Assembly (NCBI GenBank): GCA_964623265.1
Contig: CAZUTK010000043.1
Location: 1-28,565 of the forward strand
Direction: 5' to 3'
Source of the DNA: CAZUTK01 sp964623265
GTDB taxonomy: Bacteria; Electryoneota; B3-LCP
Length of the DNA: 28,565 nucleotides
Under the pieces are notes generated by a model. The model saw only the letters and a program-made list of their open reading frames with translations, was not told the DNA's origin and made no database searches. A program made the translations under genes and the position numbers. Positions 23,166 to 28,565 of the stretch are shown here, in pieces (the first letter of the stretch is position 1; every line of letters begins with the position of its first letter).

Positions 23166-24005
23166 TCAGCGCAGCTGCCGCAGCGTCTCCAGGACGATCT
23201 GCGCGGCGTTGCCCGCCGCGACGGCGTAAAACTGCTCGAAGTCGGTCTTTGCGTTTTCGTCCGCGTAATCCGAGAGGGCGCGGATGATCAGGCAGGGGAC
23301 GCCGAATTGGTGGCAGATCTGCGCCACGGCGGCGCTCTCCATATCTACCGCTTCCGCCTGCAGCCGGCGGCGAAGCTCCGCCTTCTTCGCCGATGACATA
23401 ATGAACCCGTCCCCGGTCGCGATGACGCCGGTGAGGATGAGGGGAGGCCGGGCTCCTGTGCCGGTTAGGACCGGCTCGAGCCGCACATTCTTCGCGGCTT
23501 GTTGCGCCGCCGCCAACAGCGTCGCATCCGCCGGGAAGAAGACCGGATTGCGCTCGCCGGTGAGGGGGTTGCGCACGCCGAAGTTGGCGATGCTGTCGGC
23601 GTAAACATCCCCAAGGTCATGTTGAACCGTCGCGGAAGCGAGGACTAGATCTCCCGGCGCTAAATCAGGATTCAGAGCGCCCGCCACGCCGGAGAAGAGG
23701 AGCCCCTTGGGTTTGAAGTGTTCCAGCAGCAGGGTCGTCGTCATCGCGGCGTTGACCTTGCCGACTCCGACGTCGGTGAGGACGACTCTGCGCTCGGCGA
23801 TCTTGCCCTTGGTGAAGTTCATCTCGCGGATTTGTCCGGTCTTGCGATCTTCCATACGGGCGAGCAGAGCGGCGGTTTCGTCGGGAAGGGCGCCGACGAC
23901 GATATATTCCGTCTTCCAGCGGTTGGATTCGCTCAGGCTCTGCCAGGCGAGGTATAGGATCAGCAGAGCCAGCAGGCTGTAGCGGAGGATCTGATGGGTT
24001 TTCAT
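23166..24005 (-). CDS. 5'-methylthioadenosine/S-adenosylhomocysteine nucleosidase-like, with N-terminal membrane anchor
   Basis: A 279-residue protein: N-terminal TM (YSLLALLILYLAWQSL, 9-24), then a complete nucleosidase domain (PNP/UDP family 1). It has GALPDETAAL with the proton-shuttling Glu E43, FSGVAGALNPDLAPGDLVLA (105-123), VDMESAAVAQIC (M222, E223 contacting the ribose) and IRALSDYAD (catalytic D246). All active-site residues expected for cleaving MTA/SAH to adenine and a thioribose or homocysteine derivative are present. The anchor is odd, since the usual enzyme is cytosolic, and suggests a periplasmic or lipid-facing catalytic domain. The ATG at 24005 is 4 nt after the rmuC stop with GGAG about 9 nt upstream, so translation is probably coupled. 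Substrate preference between MTA, SAH and other nucleosides is not determinable. Confidence 0.85.
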   Translation of the reverse strand: MKTHQILRYSLLALLILYLAWQSLSESNRWKTEYIVVGALPDETAALLARMEDRKTGQIREMNFTKGKIAERRVVLTDVGVGKVNAAMTTTLLLEHFKPKGLLFSGVAGALNPDLAPGDLVLASATVQHDLGDVYADSIANFGVRNPLTGERNPVFFPADATLLAAAQQAAKNVRLEPVLTGTGARPPLILTGVIATGDGFIMSSAKKAELRRRLQAEAVDMESAAVAQICHQFGVPCLIIRALSDYADENAKTDFEQFYAVAAGNAAQIVLETLRQLR

Positions 24006-24009
24006 AGGG

Positions 24010-25224
24010 CTATTCTCCGGGGGGGAGTTCGGCGGCGGCATCGGATGTCAAGCCTTCGCGTCGGCGCAAGTCCTCGATCTGATTCAAAGGTTTTTCCAAT
24101 GTCTTCTTGCGGGTTCCGACCATCTCATCAAAGGCTTCTTGTGATTTCTGCAGGTGAACGCCGACTTTATCCATGACATCACTGAACTTTTTCCATTGCT
24201 TGTTGAATTCGCCGTAAAGACTCAGGATTTGGTGGGCGGTTTGTTCCAGACCGAAGTTCTCGACCGCCTGCCGGATGACCGCCAGCACGGCGAATAAGGT
24301 CACCGGTGAGCAGAAGACTACGTGTTGTTTCAAGCCTTCGTCGAGGATCTCCCGATCTTGTTCGTGAATGAAGGCGTAGATTTGTTCGTTGGGAATGAAG
24401 AGCAAGACGTAATCCACAGTGTTTTCGCTGGGATTGATGTATTCCCTGCCGGCAACTTCTTTGATCCGATTCTTCACATCACTTAAGAATTTCTTCCGAT
24501 AATTTTCCATTCCGGCTTTATCTCCTGCGGACTCACATTCCAGATAGCGCAGGTAGTTCTCCAGCGGAAATTTGACGTCCATATTCACCACCAGGTTGCG
24601 GGGCAAGAGAAAGGTGTAGTCGGGGCGCTTTCCGGTGGACGCAGCGGTCAATTGTTTCCGGTAATTGATGTTTTCGACAAAACCGGCGATGCGCAGGACG
24701 TCTTCCGCCATGCGTTCGCCCCATTGACCGCGTACTTTGCTGCTGGCTAAAGCCTCTTTCAACTGGTGGGTTGTATGCATCAACTGATCGGTCTGTTTGA
24801 CCGCTTCTTGCAGTTGTCTGTCCAATTGGCCGAATTTCTGTTCGCGGTCCTTTTCCAGCAATTTCATCAATTCACCGACCTTTTCCAGCTCATCGGTCAT
24901 CGCCTTCAATTGCTGATCAATCAACGCTTTTTTCGATTCCAATTCTTTCGAACCGGCTTGAGTCTGCGTGATCAGTTTCTCCTTCGCCAGCTCCGTCAAT
25001 TGCTCGTTCGCCTTTCTCAAGGCATCCAGCGATAAGCTGCCGAAGGCGTTCTTGACGGATTCGATGACCTGATCCACCTGCTGCATGCGCAGGTCGTCCG
25101 TCTCTTTGATCAATTCCTCAGCGATCTGCCGGGCGCTGCGCGATTGAATCACGCGCAGTACGTATGCGGCTGCGAAACCCAGCGCGAAGCCGGCAACGAT
25201 GGATACGACGATCAGAATCATCAT
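24010..25224 (-). CDS. rmuC: RmuC family protein (DNA recombination/rearrangement-limiting)
   Basis: A 404-residue protein. N-terminal TM (ILIVVSIVAGFALGFAAAYVL), a long coiled coil (about 35-150, with KALIDQQLKAMTDELEKVGEL and neighbouring heptads), then the RmuC catalytic-like domain: VRGQWGERMAEDVLRIAGF, MDVKFPLENYLRYLE, VLLFIPNEQIYAFIHEQ, HVVFCSPVTLFAVLAVIRQ. The domain has a PD-(D/E)XK nuclease-like fold. RmuC limits short-inversion rearrangements and is linked to DNA damage and phage defence in some bacteria; its biochemistry is poorly defined. GGGAGG 5 nt before the ATG supports the start. It is transcribed with the nucleosidase gene (4-nt gap) and follows the DUF3307-type gene by 22 nt, so these genes form one minus-strand operon. 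Confidence 0.93.
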   Translation of the reverse strand: MMILIVVSIVAGFALGFAAAYVLRVIQSRSARQIAEELIKETDDLRMQQVDQVIESVKNAFGSLSLDALRKANEQLTELAKEKLITQTQAGSKELESKKALIDQQLKAMTDELEKVGELMKLLEKDREQKFGQLDRQLQEAVKQTDQLMHTTHQLKEALASSKVRGQWGERMAEDVLRIAGFVENINYRKQLTAASTGKRPDYTFLLPRNLVVNMDVKFPLENYLRYLECESAGDKAGMENYRKKFLSDVKNRIKEVAGREYINPSENTVDYVLLFIPNEQIYAFIHEQDREILDEGLKQHVVFCSPVTLFAVLAVIRQAVENFGLEQTAHQILSLYGEFNKQWKKFSDVMDKVGVHLQKSQEAFDEMVGTRKKTLEKPLNQIEDLRRREGLTSDAAAELPPGE

Positions 25225-25246
25225 TGTTACCTCCCTAAAATTGCAT

Positions 25247-25594
25247 TTACCATTGCAGCACTGTCCCCGACGCCCACTTCGTCAGGATTCCCACCCCGAT
25301 GGCGAAGAGGATGCTGGCCAAGGTGCCGATCAGGTAGTATTCGGCGAAGCGGCGGTCTTCCAGCTCCTTGTAGCGGGCGATGGACTTGGCGGTCAGCGCC
25401 AGACCGATGGCGGTGTACTGTCCCATCAGCACCAGAGTCAGCACCAGAGCGCGCTCCAGCCAGCCGATGACCGCTCCGGCCCCCGGCACGCCCTGCGCAT
25501 CGTCCGGGCGGAATTTCTTCAGCATCGCCTTGACGAAGAGGTGTCCGGCGCCCAGGGTCAGGATGTAGGCGGCGAGATAGATCAGGACCCGCAT
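25247..25594 (-). CDS. DUF3307-type C-terminal membrane protein
   Basis: A 115-residue integral membrane protein. TM segments lie near 3-22, 40-70 and 86-110. The conserved core is G-W-L-E-R-A-L-V-L..., MGQYTAIGLALTAKSIARY, then FAEYYLIGTLASILFAIGVG. This matches the C-terminal half of DUF3307 proteins (E-Y-Y-L-I-G-T-L-x-S block). The N-terminal half of that family, with the HLxADF motif, is missing, so this is a short form. Members are often next to SatD genes, as here (134 nt downstream of satD). The start ATG 25594 has only a weak ribosome site. It leads directly into rmuC 22 nt later. Its function is unknown; membrane stress or acid tolerance has been suggested for the SatD group. Confidence 0.8.
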   Translation of the reverse strand: MRVLIYLAAYILTLGAGHLFVKAMLKKFRPDDAQGVPGAGAVIGWLERALVLTLVLMGQYTAIGLALTAKSIARYKELEDRRFAEYYLIGTLASILFAIGVGILTKWASGTVLQW

Positions 25595-25656
25595 CGTGTG
25601 GAACCGTTTTCGGCTGAAATTGCGAAGAAGAGTCGAACTGCGATGTAAGCTGTAGT

Positions 25657-25707
25657 ATTATACATAATTTTGTGAATATAATATATTATTCATAAATATG
25701 TGAATAT
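25657..25707 (-). promoter_or_regulatory. AT-rich promoter/operator region between satD and DUF3307
   Basis: In a roughly 55-nt nearly pure A/T stretch, TGTGAATAT occurs exactly twice, 28 nt apart (25671-25679 and 25699-25707), with an inverted near-copy between them (ATTATTCATA). On the minus strand a TATAAT -10 box (rc of ATTATA, 25657-25662) lies about 60 nt upstream of the DUF3307 start codon, with no good -35. The arrangement suggests an activated or repressed promoter with a repeated binding site. SatD has an HTH and is a possible regulator. Confidence 0.45.
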
Positions 25708-25727
25708 CAGGGTTTATTCGCTTTTTC

Positions 25728-26372
25728 CTAGGTCCCCCGCTTCCGGATCGGAGACGTGAGCAGCTTCTTCACCAGGCGCTCGCCTTCGGCGATTACGCGA
25801 TAGTGCGCGGCTTTCAGGATGTTGGAGATCGTCCCCTGCTGAACGCCGAAGCGGGCTCCCAATTGATCCAGCTTCAGTTCCGGATGCAGGCGATAATAGG
25901 CGACGACCTCCCGCTGGCGCTTCGTCATGGAGTTCTCCAGAACGCCGATCAGGGCTAAGAGTGCGTTGATGATTTCATCGCCGGGGCTCAGCGGCGGCGC
26001 GGTGCGCAACACGAACAGATTGCGTTTTTGTTCCTTGCATTGTTCCAGAGCCGCCCGCGCGTTGTAAAACGCCGAGCCTCGCAAGCCGCTGTCGCCGGAT
26101 GCGGTCTTCTCCACTTCGCCCACGCCGATGCCGCAGTAGATGGGCACCGGCAGGCGGGCGCGGATGTAGTCGTACACGTCAAAGGCGCGCTTGCGGGTCT
26201 TCAAGGCTCCCTGAAATTCGTCGCCGACGGTGGGCTTGAAGGGGATGAGGATTTGATCCTCGAAGCGGCGGTTGACTTCGTCCAACGCCGCCTGCAGATC
26301 CGCGAAGATTTCGTCCCAGTTTTTCAGGCGGCGCGATCCCTTGATGTCGCCGATGATGGCGGTGTGGAGCAT
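25728..26372 (-). CDS. satD: SatD family protein
   Basis: A 214-residue protein. The N-terminal domain starts HTAIIGDIKGSRRLKNWDE, the diagnostic I-x-G-D-I-x-x-S-R of the SatD family, and includes VGDEFQGALKTR and YCGIGVGEVEK. These resemble nucleotidyl-cyclase-type folds. The C-terminal part (about 145-205) is a helix-turn-helix (LKLDQLGARFGVQQGTISNILKAA), preceded by MTKRQREVVAYYRLHP. The protein was named from acid-tolerance loci in Streptococcus. Its exact role is unknown, and a DNA-binding regulator with a ligand domain is a fair reading. The gene precedes the DUF3307-type gene, a recurring pair. Its ATG at 26372 has no clear Shine-Dalgarno, and a repeat array lies immediately upstream. 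Confidence 0.85.
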   Translation of the reverse strand: MLHTAIIGDIKGSRRLKNWDEIFADLQAALDEVNRRFEDQILIPFKPTVGDEFQGALKTRKRAFDVYDYIRARLPVPIYCGIGVGEVEKTASGDSGLRGSAFYNARAALEQCKEQKRNLFVLRTAPPLSPGDEIINALLALIGVLENSMTKRQREVVAYYRLHPELKLDQLGARFGVQQGTISNILKAAHYRVIAEGERLVKKLLTSPIRKRGT

Positions 26373-26395
26373 GGTTTGCTTTTTGTTCTATGCAT

Positions 26396-26473
26396 GTCGG
26401 ATTCGGGGAATCCGACCTACGGGCTATGCTTGTCGGATTCGTCAGGATTGACCCCTTCGTGACAGAATCCGAC
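26396..26473. repeat. partial repeat core: two GTCGGATTC/GAATCCGAC units
   Basis: GTCGGATTC (26396-26404) with GAATCCGAC (26408-26416), then GTCGGATTC (26432-26440) with GAATCCGAC (26465-26473). The flanking ACCTAC / CTA matches the 'gtaggtcggattc' core inside copies B and C. The palindromic ends of the full element are absent. It lies between the transporter and satD genes, and its outermost trinucleotide supplies the transporter's TAG stop. Confidence 0.85.
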
Positions 26474-28213
26474 CTATACCATCTCCTGGCCTGCTTTCAT
26501 GCGCCGGATGATCAGATGGTCGTACAACACCAGCGCGACGGCGGTCAGCACCCCCAGGGCGCCGAAGCTGATCCACATCAGATCGGGGCGCCGCAGATCG
26601 CGTGCCAGCCAGCCGTAGAACTGCCCGGAGAGCACTCCCCCGAAGAGATTACCCAGAGCCACCGCCCAGAAATAGTAGCCCATATAGAGCGCCTTCTTGT
26701 CGCCGGGTGCGATCCTGCCGATGTATTCCTGACTCTTGGGCGACGCCATCATTTCTCCGAAGGCGAACACCACGATGGAAGAAACCACAGGCCAACCCTG
26801 GTGCATGAAGGCGGCGAGCGTCAGCCCCAGCGACGCCATCAGAATGCCGCCCACCATGGCGTTGAACGGCCTCCAGCGAGCGATGATCGTCGAAACCAGC
26901 AGCTGGAAGCAGACGATGGAAAAGGCGTCGAACTTGATGAGGTATTCCGGATTGACCTGATGGCCGATGCGGATCAGATCCTGCGCCATCGCGGACAACT
27001 GCTGGGGCGTCACCGCCTGCCCGAAGACGATGCTTCGTTCGATCAGCTCTTCGATCTGCCATTCTTCCACGCGGATGCGCCCTGAGAGCAGCGCTTCCCG
27101 CAAGCCCTGCAATTGCGCCGACGAGAGCATCGCGCCTGCGTCCGGCATATATTCCCCCAGAATGCGCGCGATATTTTCCACCTTGATCGGCGAAATCAAA
27201 CCGAAGAAGCCGCCCAGACTGCCCAGCATATCGGAGGTGTCCACAAAGTCGCGGATGTATTCCGGCATCGTGATGAAGATCTGGTTGAAAGAAGTCCAGA
27301 ATCCGGATAAGATGAGCAGGTACAGGGCGAAGCGCCAGTTGCCCAGCCTCATCGGGGGAATCGCAGCCGCGCTTCCGGCTCGGCGCAAGGGCACGTCCAC
27401 CATCAAGTTCAGAACGATCCAGAGGATCGTCCCCAGACTCGCCTGCGTCCAGGTAAGCCACCCTTTGCCAGCCGCCATCAGCGCCACCAACACGACGAAG
27501 ACCGTGAAGAAGAAGCGGGCGTTGCCCAGAACCTCCACCATATCCGAGAGCACCTTCTTGACCGTGCGTTTCCGCGCGGAAACGGCTTCCGTGGTCGGTT
27601 CTTGATAGAAGACCAGGAGCCAGAAGAAGTTGACGGCGATCCAGAGCGAAGAAGCGATGAATACGTAGCTCCAAGACCATCCCCGGATGATCCCCGCGAT
27701 CAGCGGTCCCAGCAGGCTGCCCACATTGACCATCATATAGAAAACGGCGAAGCCGAGATGGCTGTTGCTATCGTCGGTGACTTTGGCGATGGTGCCCGTC
27801 ACCACCGGCTTAAAAATCGCCGCGCCCACCGCCACCATGAGAAACGCGAGGAAGAATGTCTCATAGGACTTGAACTGCCCCAGTAGAAAGTAGGAAGGCA
27901 CCAGGATGGCGTACGCCAGGAAGAAGGTCTTCTTGTAGCCGAAGCGATCCGCCAGAGATCCCGCCAGCACCGGAAGCAGATAGAGGATGAAGGTGATGAT
28001 CCCCTGCAGTGTGCCGCGCTGCTCGGAAGTGAATCCCAGCCCCCCTTCCGCGACGGCGCCGGTGATGTAGAGCGAGGATACGGTATAGAATCCGTNNNNN
28101 NNNNNCGCCATCCGTTCGAAGATCTCCATCGTGTTGGCGATCCAGAACGACACCGGGAAGGGGGAACGCTGCTTTCGTGCGGGAGTCGGATCAGAGGACG
28201 GGATCAAGATCAT
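26474..28213 (-). CDS. POT/PTR2 family proton-dependent oligopeptide transporter (MFS)
   Basis: About 579 residues with 12 or more predicted TM segments. The TM1 motif ExxER (E30 I F E33 R34) is followed by the 10-N gap and GFYTVSSLY; this is the proton-coupling ExxERFxYY site of peptide transporters. Also typical: LAGSLADRFGYKKT (loop 2-3), FKPVVTGTIAKV (TM4 region) and NVGSLLGPLIAG. A hydrophilic stretch of about 90 residues (about 370-455: EYMPDAGAMLSSAQLQGLRE and on) splits the C-terminal bundle. It imports small peptides in the inner membrane. ATG 28213 has CGGAG 7 nt upstream; the longer frame to 28402 runs through repeat copy E. The stop codon is supplied by the repeat at 26396-26473. 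Confidence 0.88.
   Translation of the reverse strand: MILIPSSDPTPARKQRSPFPVSFWIANTMEIFERMAXXXXGFYTVSSLYITGAVAEGGLGFTSEQRGTLQGIITFILYLLPVLAGSLADRFGYKKTFFLAYAILVPSYFLLGQFKSYETFFLAFLMVAVGAAIFKPVVTGTIAKVTDDSNSHLGFAVFYMMVNVGSLLGPLIAGIIRGWSWSYVFIASSLWIAVNFFWLLVFYQEPTTEAVSARKRTVKKVLSDMVEVLGNARFFFTVFVVLVALMAAGKGWLTWTQASLGTILWIVLNLMVDVPLRRAGSAAAIPPMRLGNWRFALYLLILSGFWTSFNQIFITMPEYIRDFVDTSDMLGSLGGFFGLISPIKVENIARILGEYMPDAGAMLSSAQLQGLREALLSGRIRVEEWQIEELIERSIVFGQAVTPQQLSAMAQDLIRIGHQVNPEYLIKFDAFSIVCFQLLVSTIIARWRPFNAMVGGILMASLGLTLAAFMHQGWPVVSSIVVFAFGEMMASPKSQEYIGRIAPGDKKALYMGYYFWAVALGNLFGGVLSGQFYGWLARDLRRPDLMWISFGALGVLTAVALVLYDHLIIRRMKAGQEMV
28096..28105. other. assembly gap (10 N) in the transporter gene
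   Basis: Ten Ns sit exactly at the YY pair of the ExxERFxYY motif. The fourth affected codon is NAC, which fits Tyr. Family alignment suggests the true insertion is about 4 nt, not 10, still in frame. Confidence 0.9.
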
Positions 28214-28336
28214 GCGGTGGCTCCGAGGATTGTAGCAAGTTCTGCGAAGGCGTGACTTCGCAGCACCGCATAATATATCACATCTCGAAACCAGATGCAA
28301 GCGGGAAAGAGGAAAAGCCGCAATGAGGCGCGGCTT

Positions 28337-28443
28337 GCAGGTCGGATTCTCTGAATCCGATAAAGTACTGCCGAATCCGACACCTGCTGGTTTCGTCCCC
28401 AAAAGGGGACGACGAGATAATAGCCCAGCCTTTTATGGCTGGG
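28337..28443 (+). repeat. structured dispersed repeat, copy E (right half)
   Basis: It begins at 'gcaggtcggattc', with GAATCCG partners, then GTCCCC-AAAA-GGGGAC (28395-28410), 'gacgagataatagcc' and the right palindrome CCCAGCCTT-TT-ATGGCTGGG (28424-28443, one mismatched pair). The left half is missing. It lies between the transporter start and the end of the T9SS-sorted gene. The rest of 28214-28336 shows nothing recognisable. Confidence 0.88.
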
Positions 28444-28455
28444 TAAAAGATCGCA

Positions 28456-28565
28456 TCACTTCATCAGCACCAGCTTCCTCACCGCGCTGTATCCCCCCGC
28501 TTGCAGCCTTACGAAATAGATCCCCGACGGCAGATTCGACCCATCGAAGGTGACTTCGTGCGTCC
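28456..28565 (-). CDS. C-terminus of a T9SS (Por)-type sorted secreted protein, partial
   Basis: Only the last 36 codons are in the window; the gene continues beyond the right edge. The readable end, with N-L-P-S-G-I-Y-F-V-R-L-Q-A-G-G-Y then S-A-V-R-K-L-V-L-M-K and a stop, is the standard type IX secretion C-terminal sorting signal: a G-x-Y strand followed by K-L-V-L-M/K. Such signals direct secretion and outer-membrane attachment through the Por system. The identity of the rest of the protein is unknown. It supports placement in a T9SS-bearing lineage of the FCB group. Confidence 0.85.
   Translation of the reverse strand, partial: THEVTFDGSNLPSGIYFVRLQAGGYSAVRKLVLMK

Noticed and set aside
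26396..26473. Short CRISPR-like array of GTCGGATTC units
   Set aside because: Units are inverted partners, not direct repeats with spacers, and the same core occurs inside the dispersed repeat elements. No cas gene is present.
26649..27680. A 343-codon minus-strand frame overlapping the transporter
   Set aside because: It lies in another frame of the same strand as a full POT transporter and is Arg/Gly/Leu-rich with no recognisable domain.
1..28565. tRNA genes as prophage attachment sites
   Set aside because: No cloverleaf or T-arm GGTTCGAATCC-type sequence with proper context was found, and no integrase gene.

Overview
The window looks like a chromosomal fragment of a Gram-negative, moderately GC-rich bacterium, probably from an uncultured FCB-type phylum. 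Support comes from the end of a protein with a type IX secretion (Por/T9SS-like) C-terminal sorting signal at the right edge, an outer-membrane beta-barrel protein, lipoprotein and signal-peptide cytochromes c, and a two-component sensor kinase. Phylum-level placement is inference. Two runs of exactly 10 N (18158-18167 and 28096-28105) show that the sequence is a scaffold, probably a metagenome-assembled genome. No tRNA, rRNA, CRISPR array, transposase or integrase was seen.

Left part (1-16.4 kb): a set of plus-strand genes is phage morphogenesis-like: a major capsid protein (924-1997), a small beta-rich protein (7123-7494), a capsid-decoration-like protein (7586-8026), a connector/adaptor-like protein (8411-9265), a small terminase (13816-14280) and a large terminase (14960-16351). 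They do not form a compact late operon. They are single genes separated by minus-strand genes: a 1621-residue SF1 helicase-nuclease of antiphage type (2092-6957), a 69-residue unknown, a DUF2892 membrane protein, a sensor histidine kinase, a flavin reductase, a sensor-only membrane protein and, between the two terminase genes, a flavodoxin. No portal, protease, tail, lysis or integrase gene is visible. The layout suggests a dispersed, decayed or domesticated phage/gene-transfer-agent-like set, or an assembly artefact.

A family of highly structured repeats (about 105-210 nt, copies at 11, 8091, 9271, 10027 and 28337, and a partial core at 26396) runs through the window. All copies with an identifiable end are in the same orientation. 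A full copy is a train of hairpins bounded by 20-nt palindromes. The repeats lie in gaps and abut gene ends, and in two cases supply the stop codon of the neighbouring gene.

Right part (16.4-28.6 kb): only minus-strand cellular genes. They are a GxGYxYP-type putative glycoside hydrolase lipoprotein; a cluster with a monohaem cytochrome c, an OB-fold-like anchored protein, ATP-dependent PEP carboxykinase, a 55-residue membrane protein and a second paralogous cytochrome c; RmuC followed 4 nt later by a membrane-anchored MTA/SAH nucleosidase; a DUF3307-type membrane protein with SatD; a POT-family peptide transporter; and the T9SS-sorted partial protein. Two convincing intrinsic terminators (19010-19033 and 19703-19745) and several promoter or operator candidates are listed.
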